From positions 37,330-101,329 of the forward strand of contig NZ_JACMYK010000012.1 in assembly GCF_020889785.1 (NCBI RefSeq): DNA of 64,000 nt, written 5' to 3'. The notes beneath the pieces are model-generated. The model did not search any database. It saw nothing but the letters and a program-made list of their open reading frames with translations, and was not told the origin of the DNA. Each line of letters begins with the position of its first letter. Within the stretch, counting starts at the first letter, position 1. A program made the translations under genes and the position numbers. The DNA is from Bradyrhizobium acaciae (GTDB lineage: Bacteria; Pseudomonadota; Alphaproteobacteria; Rhizobiales; Xanthobacteraceae). Of the stretch, positions 1 to 8,364 are shown piece by piece.

Positions 1-911
1 GCGAGCGTCGCGAGCACATCTGCCTCCGGTACCGGGAACGGCTGTCTGCCTTCGACCGCGTCGGCAAAGGCGGCGAGTTCCGCGGTGAGCGTGTTGACGG
101 CCGGATAACGCCTCGTCGCAGGTGCTTCGCCGGATGTCCGTAGCACCATCGTCCCCTCGTCGAGCACCTCTGCCGATCCCTTCGTTCCGAACACATGCAC
201 GCGCCAATAGAACGGTGTTGCGCGGATCGTCGCAAGGGTTGCATTGACGCCATTCACAAATTCAATCGCTAAAGTTGCAGTGTCGAGCGGCGGCGGTCCC
301 GCCTCGCGTTCGCTCAACCGGGCATAGACCCGGCGTGCCGGACCAAGCAGGCTGACGAAGCCGTCGAGCACATGCAGCCCCGCGCCGGTCAGCCCGCCGC
401 CGGGTGACTCCTCCGGCGACAGCCGCCAGCCCTGCGTGATGGCCTGCGAGTTCTCGTTGCTGTTGTGGCCCTCGGCATGCAGGATCGTGCCGAGTTCGCC
501 GGAGGCTGCGATCGCGCGCAGCGCCTGCATCGAGGGCCAGAACCGGCGGTTATGCCCGACTGCGAGCAGCACGCCGGCGTCGCGGCAGGCCGCGAACATC
601 TCGGCCGCATCGTCGCGCCGGAGCGCCAGCGGCTTCTCGCAAAACACCTGCTTACCGGCTCTGGCCGCCGCGATCACCTGGCCCTTGTGCAGCGAATGCG
701 GCGTTGCCAGCAGCACGGCATCGATGCCTGGCTCGGCGAGCACGGCCTCCAGGCTTGGCGCAGGCGACAGGCCGTGCGCTGCGCAGAAGCTCGCGGCGCC
801 GGGGATGTCGGGTTCCACCGCGCTGACGATCCTGAGCCGGGGCTCGCTCTGCGCAGCCTCGACCAGCGCGCGGCCCCAGCGGCCGAGGCCCGCGATCGCA
901 CAATTGATCAT
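1..911 (-). CDS. Gfo/Idh/MocA family oxidoreductase (3' end outside window)
   Basis: An NAD(P)-dependent dehydrogenase of the Gfo/Idh/MocA family, usually acting on sugars, cyclitols or their derivatives; the substrate here is unknown. The reading frame opens with a Rossmann fold (GLGRWG at residues 8-13) and has the family EKP motif (FCEKPLAL, residues 90-97) that places the catalytic lysine. About 303 codons are visible before the window edge, so the C-terminus is missing. Its ATG overlaps the stop of the upstream dehydrogenase by 4 bp, so it is the third gene of a minus-strand operon led by a Bug-type binding protein. The family call is firm; the role is open. Confidence 0.88.
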   Translation of the reverse strand, partial: MINCAIAGLGRWGRALVEAAQSEPRLRIVSAVEPDIPGAASFCAAHGLSPAPSLEAVLAEPGIDAVLLATPHSLHKGQVIAAARAGKQVFCEKPLALRRDDAAEMFAACRDAGVLLAVGHNRRFWPSMQALRAIAASGELGTILHAEGHNSNENSQAITQGWRLSPEESPGGGLTGAGLHVLDGFVSLLGPARRVYARLSEREAGPPPLDTATLAIEFVNGVNATLATIRATPFYWRVHVFGTKGSAEVLDEGTMVLRTSGEAPATRRYPAVNTLTAELAAFADAVEGRQPFPVPEADVLATL

Positions 912-1792
912 GAGTGGTCCTTGTCCTGATCGCGTCCGGCACGGATCGCCTCGATGATTGCGGAGCTGTCGCTGTCCGGGCCCTCAAGCGCGATCGCCGC
1001 GCGCAGCAGTTCGGCTTGCACGGAGGTCAGCGGCAGGGGCAGGCCGCGCCGGCCGGCCTCCTGCAGGATCAGTTCGGCGTCCTTCAAGGTCTGCGCGATG
1101 TGCGATTGCGGCGAGAAATCCCGCGCCAGCATCTTCGGTCCCTTGCTGTCCATCACTCTGGAATATGCCGCCGATTGCCGCGCGGTCGCAAGGAAGGTCG
1201 TGCCGTCGAGGCCGAGCGCCTCGGCAAGTGCGATGCCTTCGGCCAGCGCGGCGCGGTTGTTCTGCAGGATCAGGTTGATGGCGAGCTTGGTGCGGCTGGC
1301 ATTGCCGATCGCGCCGACATTGATCCGCTGCGGGCAGAGTATGTCGAGCGTTGCGGCGGCGGCGATGATGTCGGCCTCACCGGCGACCAGCGCGGTGGCC
1401 GTGCCGGCGCGCACCTCGGCGCTGGTGCCCGAGATCGGCGCTTCGATGAAGCCAAGGCGGGCGTGCGCCGCGAATTCGGCGATCGCCGTAATCTCGCCCG
1501 GCGCGCAGGTGGTGGTGCAGATCACGACCGGCGGCAGCCTGGCGCTGGCAAGGTCCGGCAGCAATCCCTTGACCTGGGCCGCGTCGTACACCGCGATGAC
1601 GATGGTCCGGCAGCGCGCCGCCACGTCGGCGGCGAAGGCCGCGAACTCGGCGCCGCTCGACCTCAGCCCATCGGTCTTCGCCGCATCGATATCGAAGCCG
1701 ATCACGCCTACGCCGGCGTCGATCAGCCGCGCGGAAAGCGCCGATCCCATCAGCCCCAATCCGATCATGCCGACAGGTGTCTCGTGAGACAT
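908..1792 (-). CDS. 3-hydroxyisobutyrate dehydrogenase-family NAD(P)-dependent oxidoreductase
   Basis: A 294-residue beta-hydroxyacid dehydrogenase. The N-terminal Rossmann motif GLGLMG is at residues 11-16, the substrate loop (EAPISGTSAEV) lies near residues 117-127, and the presumed catalytic lysine of the family is K169 in a GNASRTK context. It should oxidise or reduce a small beta-hydroxy acid; the exact substrate cannot be read from sequence. It lies 19 bp downstream of the Bug-type binding protein and overlaps the next dehydrogenase by 4 bp, so all three are probably cotranscribed, with the binding protein supplying a carboxylate substrate. Confidence 0.88.
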   Translation of the reverse strand: MSHETPVGMIGLGLMGSALSARLIDAGVGVIGFDIDAAKTDGLRSSGAEFAAFAADVAARCRTIVIAVYDAAQVKGLLPDLASARLPPVVICTTTCAPGEITAIAEFAAHARLGFIEAPISGTSAEVRAGTATALVAGEADIIAAAATLDILCPQRINVGAIGNASRTKLAINLILQNNRAALAEGIALAEALGLDGTTFLATARQSAAYSRVMDSKGPKMLARDFSPQSHIAQTLKDAELILQEAGRRGLPLPLTSVQAELLRAAIALEGPDSDSSAIIEAIRAGRDQDKDHS

Positions 1793-1811
1793 GATGCGAC
1801 GCCGCTTCGCG

Positions 1812-2771
1812 CTATTGCGGCTGGATGCCCGCCGCCTTCACCTCCGCCGACCAGCGCACGACCTCGCTCTTGACGAAGGCGCCGAACTCGGCCGGCGTCA
1901 GCGGCGCCACGATCACGCCGACATCGGCGAGTTTCTTCTTCGTCTCCGGCATCGCGAGGTATTTGGCGCACTCGGCGTAGATCTTGTTGACGATCGGTTC
2001 CGGCGTACCGGCCGGCGCGAACAGCCCGTACCAGATGGTGGCCTCGAAGCCGGGCATCGCTTCGGAGAGGGCGGGCAGGCCGGGCGTGAGCTCGTTGCGC
2101 GCCGCGGATGTGACGGCGATGCCGCGCAAGGTGCCGCCCTGCATCTGGGGGATCGCGACCGAGAAATCGCCGAAGGTCAGGTCGATCACACCCGCCATCA
2201 CGTCGGTCATCGCCTGCGGCACGCCGCGGTAGGAGGCCGCAATCAGCGACAGGCCGCCGCGCGACTGCAGCTGCGCGATCGAGAGCTGCGATGCGCCGGA
2301 GCCGTAGCCGGCGGTCAAATTGGGCGTGGCCTTGGCGTAGCTGAGGAACTGCGGCAGGTCCTTGGCCGCAAGCTTCGGGTTGACCAGCAGCACCATCGCC
2401 GTCGTGGTGGTGCGGATGACCGGTGCGAAATCTTTCACCGGATCGTAGGGCAGGCTCTTCAGCGTCGCGACGTTGCTGGCATGGGTGGTGTTGGTGCCCA
2501 TCAACAGCGTGTAGCCGTCGGGCGCGCTGCGGGCGACTTCCTGGGCGCCGATGCTGCCGAGCGCCCCGGCGCGGTTCTCGATCAGCACGGTCTGGCCGAA
2601 TGCGTCCTGCAGATGCTGGCCGACCAGCCGCGCGACATTGTCGGGGCCGGCGCCGGCCGGGAAGGGCACAATGATCTTGAGCGGCCGTTGCGGGAAATCG
2701 TCCGCTGCGAGTGCCGGCAGGCCCGGAAGTGCCGCGAGCAGGACGACGAGCAGCCCCAGCCGTAACTTCAT
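1812..2771 (-). CDS. Bug family tripartite tricarboxylate transporter substrate-binding protein
   Basis: A 319-residue periplasmic binding protein of the TctC/Bug family. A signal peptide covers about residues 1-22 (hydrophobic, ending LPALA). The mature part opens with the family pattern RPLKIIVPFPAGAGPDNVAR, then GA(L)GSIGAQEVARSAPDGYTLLMG. Such proteins bind carboxylates or aromatic acids with high affinity and often lack a local membrane partner. No TctA/TctB genes are seen here, so it is an orphan binding protein at the head of a two-dehydrogenase operon. It is transcribed from the divergent region that carries the paired 16-base boxes. Confidence 0.92.
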   Translation of the reverse strand: MKLRLGLLVVLLAALPGLPALAADDFPQRPLKIIVPFPAGAGPDNVARLVGQHLQDAFGQTVLIENRAGALGSIGAQEVARSAPDGYTLLMGTNTTHASNVATLKSLPYDPVKDFAPVIRTTTTAMVLLVNPKLAAKDLPQFLSYAKATPNLTAGYGSGASQLSIAQLQSRGGLSLIAASYRGVPQAMTDVMAGVIDLTFGDFSVAIPQMQGGTLRGIAVTSAARNELTPGLPALSEAMPGFEATIWYGLFAPAGTPEPIVNKIYAECAKYLAMPETKKKLADVGVIVAPLTPAEFGAFVKSEVVRWSAEVKAAGIQPQ

Positions 2772-2799
2772 CCCGGTCCCTCCGCGCCTGCTTTTGCAG

Positions 2800-2880
2800 A
2801 TTTATACGGACAAATATATCCGAATGGCAAGCGTCCGGCCTATCGGAATATTGAGGCGTGCAGGATTTATCCGTATAAAT
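2800..2880. promoter_or_regulatory. Divergent promoter with two inverted 16-bp operator-like boxes
   Basis: The sequence ATTTATCCGTATAAAT lies at 2865-2880. Its reverse complement with one mismatch, ATTTATACGGACAAAT, lies at 2800-2815. Each box is itself nearly palindromic (ATTTAT, four bases, ATAAAT), and the box centres are 65 bp apart, about six helical turns. They sit between the minus-strand Bug operon (start 2771) and the plus-strand operon (start 2907). Two matched sites in a divergent promoter suggest one dimeric regulator controlling both operons, possibly by looping. The regulator gene is not in this region. Confidence 0.6.
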
Positions 2881-2906
2881 AGCCCATTCAGGGGAGCCAG
2901 AAGACG

Positions 2907-3296
2907 ATGGTGGACATCAGCGATCTCCATGCGCGCGGGCTGCGCCGGCGCCAGAAGATGTTCGGCGAAGGCGATGTCGCCAAGCGGATGGCGGCCGCGG
3001 GCGATTTCGGCACGCCGCTGCAAAACATCATCAATGCCTATGTCTATGGCGATGTCTGGGAGCGCAGCGGGCTGTCCGACCAGATCCGCAGCCTCGTGAT
3101 GCTCGGCATCACCGCGGCGAGCAGCAAGCCCGCCGAGTTCCGCGTGCATGCCAAGGGCGCGCTCGCCAACGGCTGCACCGCCGCGCAGGTGCAGGACGTG
3201 CTGTTGCTGGTCGCGATGTATTGCGGCATCCCCGCCGCGATCGAGACCAGCAAGATCGCAGCCGAGGTGTTCGGCGAGGCGCCTGCGGAGGGGTAG
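2907..3296 (+). CDS. Carboxymuconolactone decarboxylase family protein
   Basis: A 129-residue, cytoplasmic, all-helical protein of the CMD/AhpD superfamily. The EFRVHAKGALANGCT segment (residues 78-91, with H81) and MYCGIPAAIE (residues 105-112) match PcaC-type carboxymuconolactone decarboxylases rather than AhpD, because there is no CxxC pair. Such proteins decarboxylate lactone intermediates of aromatic degradation. It is followed 70 bp later by a PcaB-like lyase, which supports a ring-cleavage or related dicarboxylate pathway. A GGGGAGCC stretch about 17 bp upstream may help initiation but is further than usual. The true substrate is unknown. Confidence 0.85.
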   Translation: MVDISDLHARGLRRRQKMFGEGDVAKRMAAAGDFGTPLQNIINAYVYGDVWERSGLSDQIRSLVMLGITAASSKPAEFRVHAKGALANGCTAAQVQDVLLLVAMYCGIPAAIETSKIAAEVFGEAPAEG

Positions 3297-3366
3297 GGCA
3301 CCAGCCCGTGCCGTGATAGGGACGTTGCCGACTGCGACGGCAACAGGATGTGCCCAAGGATCTGCC

Positions 3367-4728
3367 ATGTCCGCCTTCCCGACCTCGACCACCGTGCTCG
3401 ATTCCGTGCTGTTCCGCGATGCCTTCGGCACGCGCGCGATGCGCGAGGTGTTTTCCGATCTGCGGCTGATCGAGCGCTATGCCGAGGTCGAAGTCGCGCT
3501 GGCGAAGGCCGAAGCGCGTTGCGGCGTGATTCCGGTTGAAGCGGCCGAGCAGATCGCGGAGCGGACCAACGTCGCCGCGTTCGATTTCGATCTGCTGCGG
3601 CAGGAGACCGATGTGGTCGGCTACCCGATCCTGCCGCTGGTGCATCAGATGGCAAAGCAGTGCGGTGAGGCCGGCCGCTATGTCCATTGGGGCGCGACCA
3701 CCCAGGACATCATGGACACCGCCGTGGTGCTGCAGCTGCGCGATGGCCTGGGGATCATCGAGGATGACATCGCTGCGTTGCGCGGCATCCTCGTCGATCT
3801 CTCGAAGAAATACCGCGACACGCCGATGGCCGGCCGCACCCATTTGCAGCAGGCGCTGCCGGTGACCTTCGGCTACAAGACCGCAATCTGGCTCGCCGCG
3901 TTCGATCGGCACGCCGTGCGACTGGCAGAGCTGAAGCCGCGCGCACTGGTCGGCCAGTTCGCCGGCGCTGCCGGCACGCTGGCCTCGCTGGGCGACAAGG
4001 GCTTCGAGGTCCAAAAGGCGCTGTGCGAGGAACTCGGGCTCGGCGTTCCTGTCTCGACCTGGCATGTCGCGCGCGACGGTCTGGCGGAAGCGGTAAATTA
4101 CCTCGCGCTGGTCACGGGAACACTCGGCAAGATCGCGCTCGACATCATGATCATGGCCTCCACCGAATTCGGCGAGGTCTACGAACCCTTCGTGATGGGA
4201 CGCGGCGCGTCCTCGACCATGCCGCAGAAGCGCAACCCGATCTCGTCGGAGCTGATGCTCGCGGCCGCCAAGGCGGTGCGTCAGCATGCCGGCCTGATGC
4301 TGGACGCGATGGTGCAGGATTTCGAACGAGCCACCGGTCCGTGGCACGCCGAATGGATGGCGATCCCGGAAAGTTTTGTGCTGACAGCAGGCGCTTTGCA
4401 CCAGGCCAGGTTCGCGCTTGGCGGCCTGATCGTCGACGGGAAGCGGATGGCCGACAATCTCGACGTCAGCCGCGGGCTGATCGTTGCTGAAGCCGTGATG
4501 ATGGGCCTTGCGCCCGCGATCGGCCGGCAAGAGGCGCACGACGTCGTTTATGATGCCTGCCGTGTGGCCAACGACAAGGGCCTGACGCTGGCCGAGGCGC
4601 TGGCCGCGGATGATCGCGTCGCGAGCCGGATCGATCGGGCGACGATCGACCGCCTCACCGCGCCGAAAAACTATCTCGGCCTTGCGCCCGAGATGGTCGA
4701 CCGGGTGCTGACGTCTGTGAAGCGGTAA
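3367..4728 (+). CDS. Class-II fumarase/aspartase superfamily lyase, PcaB/adenylosuccinate lyase-like
   Basis: A 453-residue cytoplasmic lyase. The superfamily signature GASSTMPQKRNP is at residues 280-291 and carries the catalytic serine loop. RTHLQQA (residues 157-163) and WGATTQDIMDT (residues 108-118) are the other two conserved regions. The length and TTQDIMDTA pattern resemble 3-carboxy-cis,cis-muconate cycloisomerase and adenylosuccinate lyase. As the second gene after a PcaC-like protein, a role in a protocatechuate-type or amine-releasing pathway is likely but unproven. The frame extends upstream, but ATG 3367 begins the conserved N-terminus and lies outside the preceding gene, so I chose it. 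Confidence 0.87.
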   Translation: MSAFPTSTTVLDSVLFRDAFGTRAMREVFSDLRLIERYAEVEVALAKAEARCGVIPVEAAEQIAERTNVAAFDFDLLRQETDVVGYPILPLVHQMAKQCGEAGRYVHWGATTQDIMDTAVVLQLRDGLGIIEDDIAALRGILVDLSKKYRDTPMAGRTHLQQALPVTFGYKTAIWLAAFDRHAVRLAELKPRALVGQFAGAAGTLASLGDKGFEVQKALCEELGLGVPVSTWHVARDGLAEAVNYLALVTGTLGKIALDIMIMASTEFGEVYEPFVMGRGASSTMPQKRNPISSELMLAAAKAVRQHAGLMLDAMVQDFERATGPWHAEWMAIPESFVLTAGALHQARFALGGLIVDGKRMADNLDVSRGLIVAEAVMMGLAPAIGRQEAHDVVYDACRVANDKGLTLAEALAADDRVASRIDRATIDRLTAPKNYLGLAPEMVDRVLTSVKR

Positions 4729-4843
4729 AATTCGACGCAATTGCTCGCTGTGGCGTGATCGGGCGCCGCGGGCGGGAACCTTGCGAATGCGGATCGAATT
4801 GGACTACGAATCCTGAAGAGACCCTCAAACGACACGGCGCTTC

Positions 4844-6100
4844 ATGACCGCACATCAACGCAATCTTTCCGCCTCGATCGATCCGGTGAAACTCGATCGG
4901 CTCGCCGAAGTCGCAATCAAGGTCGGCCTGCAGCTGCAGCCGGGGCAGGATTTGCTGCTGACCGCGCCTGCGGCGGCAATGCCGCTGGTGCGGCGGGTCG
5001 TGGAGCATGCCTACAAGGCCGGTGCGGGTCTCGTGACCCCGTTCTTCTCGGACGAAGAGCTGACGCTTGCGCGCTACCGCTACGCCAACGACGCGAGCTT
5101 CGATCGCGCCGCAGGCTGGCTCTATGAGGGCATGGCGAAGGCGTTCGGCGCCAACACCGCGCGGCTTGCGATCGTCGGCGACAACCCGATGCTGCTGTCG
5201 GGCGAAGACCCGACAAAGGTTGCGCGCGCCAGCAAGGCCAATTCGATCGCCTACCAGCCGGCGCTGGAGAAGATCGTCAATTTCGACACCAACTGGAACA
5301 TCATCGCCTATCCGAGCACGTCGTGGGCGAAGCAGGTATTTCCTGACGATGCCGAGGACGTCGCGGTGGCCAAGCTGGCGGATGCGATCTTCTCCGCGTC
5401 GCGGGTGGACCAGGACGGCGCCGTCGCCGCCTGGGAGAAGCACAACGCGAAGCTGCGCGAGCGCACCGAATGGCTGAACGGCCAGCGCTTCCATGCGCTG
5501 AAATATTCCGGTCCCGGGATGGATCTCACGATCGGGCTTGCCGATGGGCATGAATGGGAAGGCGGTGCGTCGACCGCCAAGAACGGCATCGTCTGCAATG
5601 CCAATATCCCGACCGAGGAAGTGTTCACGACGCCGCACTGCCGCCGCGTCAGCGGCCACGTCGTCAGTTCCAAGCCGCTGTCCTATCAGGGCACGCTGAT
5701 CGACAACATCTCGGTCAAGTTCGAGGAAGGCCGCATCGTCGAGGCCAGGGCCTCGCGCGGCGAGGAAGTGCTGAACAAGGTGCTCGACACCGACGAGGGC
5801 GCGCGCCGCCTCGGCGAGGTCGCGCTGGTGCCGCATTCCTCACCGATCTCGAAGAGCGGGCTGCTGTTCTTCAACACGCTGTTCGACGAGAACGCCGCCT
5901 CGCACATCGCGCTCGGCCAGTGCTATTCGAAATGCTTCGTCAACGGCGACAAGCTGACGCCGCAGCAGATCGCCGCGCAGGGCGGCAACAAGAGCCTGAT
6001 CCACATCGACTGGATGATCGGTTCTGCCCACACCGACATCGACGGCATCCATGCCGACGGCCGCAGCGTGCCGGTATTCCGCAAGGGCGAGTGGGCGTAA
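4844..6100 (+). CDS. M29 family aminopeptidase (AmpS/PepS type)
   Basis: A 418-residue metallo-aminopeptidase that removes N-terminal residues from peptides in the cytoplasm. The expected dinuclear metal ligands are visible: the Glu pair in IPTEEVFTTP (residues 258-259), E325 (LGEVAL), H354 (ASHIALG), H387 and D389 (LIHIDWMIGS). The order and spacing agree with AmpS-type enzymes. The length is normal. It follows the lyase by 115 bp on the same strand and may have its own promoter; no clear Shine-Dalgarno sequence is seen before the ATG. A peptidase next to a lyase may serve breakdown of a conjugate, but this is speculative. Confidence 0.92.
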   Translation: MTAHQRNLSASIDPVKLDRLAEVAIKVGLQLQPGQDLLLTAPAAAMPLVRRVVEHAYKAGAGLVTPFFSDEELTLARYRYANDASFDRAAGWLYEGMAKAFGANTARLAIVGDNPMLLSGEDPTKVARASKANSIAYQPALEKIVNFDTNWNIIAYPSTSWAKQVFPDDAEDVAVAKLADAIFSASRVDQDGAVAAWEKHNAKLRERTEWLNGQRFHALKYSGPGMDLTIGLADGHEWEGGASTAKNGIVCNANIPTEEVFTTPHCRRVSGHVVSSKPLSYQGTLIDNISVKFEEGRIVEARASRGEEVLNKVLDTDEGARRLGEVALVPHSSPISKSGLLFFNTLFDENAASHIALGQCYSKCFVNGDKLTPQQIAAQGGNKSLIHIDWMIGSAHTDIDGIHADGRSVPVFRKGEWA

Positions 6101-6138
6101 GGGCGCAGCTAGCTAGCCCAGTTTGCGCGCGGCTCAGT

Positions 6139-6291
6139 CCCGTCATCCCCGCGCAACGGCTTCGCCGTTGTCGCTGGAGGTGCGCGCCCTTGCGCGCCTC
6201 GAAGGATGCACGGCCCGGATATCGTGGCGCGGAGAGGGCCCGGCCGTTCGCCATTCGAGGCTCGCTTCGCTCGCACCTCAGGGTGACGGGG
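6139..6291. repeat. Palindromic intergenic repeat
   Basis: The gap between two convergent genes holds imperfect inverted arms: CCTCGAAGGATGCACGGCC near 6197 and the complement of CCTCGAATGGCGAACGGCC ending at 6260. They are flanked by GTCATCCC... and ...GGGTGACGG ends. It looks like a REP/MITE-like intergenic element rather than a gene. It may also act as a two-way transcription end for the aminopeptidase and the GNAT gene. Confidence 0.6.
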
Positions 6292-6326
6292 ATAGGTTTG
6301 CGGCGCCGGACTAACGTTGCAGAGGG

Positions 6327-7259
6327 CTATTGAAACCGCCGCTCGCGCGCGGCGATCAGTTCGCCTCGCATCGCCAGGAAGCGGCAGGTCTCGTGCTGCG
6401 GCCGGAAGCCGAGGCGGCGATAGATCTTCAGCGCGGGGGCGTTGCGGCTCGAGACATTGAGCCAGCAGGGATGTTCGACCGAAACGTCGTGTGCGCTCAG
6501 CACCCGATAGACCAGGAGCTGGCCGAGCCCGCGTCCCTGCCGCGCCGGGTCGACGGCGACCGACTCGATCCACATCGAGTTCCGCTCCGGTTCGGTCAGG
6601 CAGAAGCCCGACATCTGTCCGTCCTCCGAGGCGATCCAGACTTCGCTCTCGGTCAGGACCTGCGCCATTTCCTCCGGCGAATACAGCCGGAATGCGGCGT
6701 CCGAGGCATAGGCGGCGTTGTGGATGCGCGCGACCTCGCCCGCGCAGGCGGTGACGTCTGAGACCTGCTCGATAGTGGCACGGGCGGCCGCGAGCGTGCG
6801 CGCCGGCTGCAACGGCTCGACGCATGTCATCCCGATCTCGGACTCGACGTGAACAAAGCCGAAAGCGGCGACGAAGGCCATTCCCGCCGGCCAGTCGCTG
6901 CTCACCAGCGTCTGCACGGTGAGATCGGCGTCGGTGTCGATCGCAAGGACGTCGTCGACCAGCGCGAGGCCAATCCGGCGGCGCCGCATCTCGGGCGCAA
7001 CGACGATCTTGAGGAAGCGGGAAAGGTGCGCGCCCTGGTCGCGCAGCGAGGACTCGGCGAGCCCGACCAGCCGGCCATTCAGCTCGGCAACACGAAAGTC
7101 GCGCCCGCCACGGTTCTGCGGCAGCTTCAGGAACTGGTCCCATTGCGGCAGCGTGACAGGGCCTAGCCGCGGTTCCACCGCGGCTGTCTTTGCGTAAAGT
7201 GCGACCACCGCTTCCGCATCAGCCTCTCGAAGCGGCCGGATGGTGATGCTGTCATCCAT
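6327..7259 (-). CDS. GNAT family N-acetyltransferase with two GNAT-like halves
   Basis: A 310-residue protein with two acetyltransferase-like domains. The N-terminal half (about 5-140) has a degraded acetyl-CoA loop (VAPEMRRRRIGLALV). The C-terminal half (about 160-300) has a good motif A (VAVDPARQGRGLGQLLVYR) and ends with the NAPALKIYRRLGF pattern. The tandem layout recalls mycothiol synthase MshD, but mycothiol is not expected in this lineage, so the substrate is unknown. It is the last gene of a minus-strand group after an amidohydrolase, 11 bp away. Confidence 0.85.
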   Translation of the reverse strand: MDDSITIRPLREADAEAVVALYAKTAAVEPRLGPVTLPQWDQFLKLPQNRGGRDFRVAELNGRLVGLAESSLRDQGAHLSRFLKIVVAPEMRRRRIGLALVDDVLAIDTDADLTVQTLVSSDWPAGMAFVAAFGFVHVESEIGMTCVEPLQPARTLAAARATIEQVSDVTACAGEVARIHNAAYASDAAFRLYSPEEMAQVLTESEVWIASEDGQMSGFCLTEPERNSMWIESVAVDPARQGRGLGQLLVYRVLSAHDVSVEHPCWLNVSSRNAPALKIYRRLGFRPQHETCRFLAMRGELIAARERRFQ

Positions 7260-7270
7260 GAGTCGGAAGT

Positions 7271-8320
7271 TTACCCGATATCGAGCCGATAGACATCCTT
7301 TGCCGTCTTCAAGAACAACGCCGTCTTCTCGGCTTCGCTATATTGTGATGCAAGCCGTTTAAAGGTGTTGAAGATCACCTGATAGCTGCACTGTCCCTTA
7401 TCAGGTGGGAAGTTGCTCTCGAACATGCAACGGTTCGGGCCGAACGCCTCGATGCAGGTCTCCACATAGGGCCGCCAGGCGGCGGCGAGTTCCTCCGACG
7501 AGGGCGGCCGGGGGCGCAGGTGGAAGTCATAGCCGAGCAGGCACATCGCCAGCCCGCCGAGCTTGACCACGACGTTCGGGCATGTGGCGATCTCCTGGAT
7601 CGACGCCTTCCAGAGCGGAAAGGTTTCCGCGCGCTTGCCGGCGAAGCGGCCGGTGCCGACCGGGCCGCCGCAATGGTCGAGCACGATCCGTGTGTCGGGG
7701 AAGGCGCGGGCGAGGTCGGTGAGCTCGCCGATCTGCGGATGGAACAACCAGGCATCGAAGCTCAGGCCGAGCGGCGCCAGGCAGGCAAACCCCTTGCGGA
7801 AGGTGGCATCCAGCAGAATTCCCTTCGGCCGGTTTGCATACATGTGGGCGACATTGGGGTCCTCGTCCCAGGCCGAGGAGTGGCGGATGCCGCGGAACCG
7901 GCCGTTGCCGGCGGCAATCTCGGCCTCCAGGACCGCCTTGGCCTGGTCGCCGATCAGAAGGTTAACGTGGCTGACGATGCCGGCGCAGATCGCCGCCTTG
8001 CCGTAGCCTCCGCTCGCCGCCATCGCCGCGACGCCGTTTGCGAACTCGACCTCGCCGACCGGGCGGAACGCTTCCGGGCCATCGGCGCGGTACATCGACC
8101 GGCAGTCGACATAGACGGTGGCCACGATGTTGTGACCTGAGGCAATGTCGTCGCGCATGTCCTCGATCAGGTAGCGCAAGCCCCCGCGATCCCAGAGGTG
8201 GTGATGCGGATCGACGATCGGCCTGTCAGCATCGATGATCTCCTCGGCGTATTGGGCGAGCCAGTCTTCGCGCGGATCGGCATAGAGCCCGCTGGCGGAG
8301 GCGGGTAACGTGCTGGCCAT
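7271..8320 (-). CDS. Amidohydrolase family protein, TIM-barrel (LigI-like)
   Basis: A 349-residue metal-dependent hydrolase of the amidohydrolase_2 group. The N-terminal metal-site motif DPHHHLWD (His at residues 39-41) opens the barrel. Downstream, LDHCGGPVG and MFESNFPPDK carry further metal or active-site positions. The nearest well-known relatives hydrolyse lactones such as 2-pyrone-4,6-dicarboxylate, so lactone hydrolysis is the best guess. It lies between an MBL-fold protein (44 bp upstream) and the double GNAT protein (11 bp downstream), probably in one transcript. No signal peptide is seen. Confidence 0.87.
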   Translation of the reverse strand: MASTLPASASGLYADPREDWLAQYAEEIIDADRPIVDPHHHLWDRGGLRYLIEDMRDDIASGHNIVATVYVDCRSMYRADGPEAFRPVGEVEFANGVAAMAASGGYGKAAICAGIVSHVNLLIGDQAKAVLEAEIAAGNGRFRGIRHSSAWDEDPNVAHMYANRPKGILLDATFRKGFACLAPLGLSFDAWLFHPQIGELTDLARAFPDTRIVLDHCGGPVGTGRFAGKRAETFPLWKASIQEIATCPNVVVKLGGLAMCLLGYDFHLRPRPPSSEELAAAWRPYVETCIEAFGPNRCMFESNFPPDKGQCSYQVIFNTFKRLASQYSEAEKTALFLKTAKDVYRLDIG

Positions 8321-8364
8321 CGATTTTCACTCCCGTTGGTTTTGCTTCTTCTTGAACAGAGACA

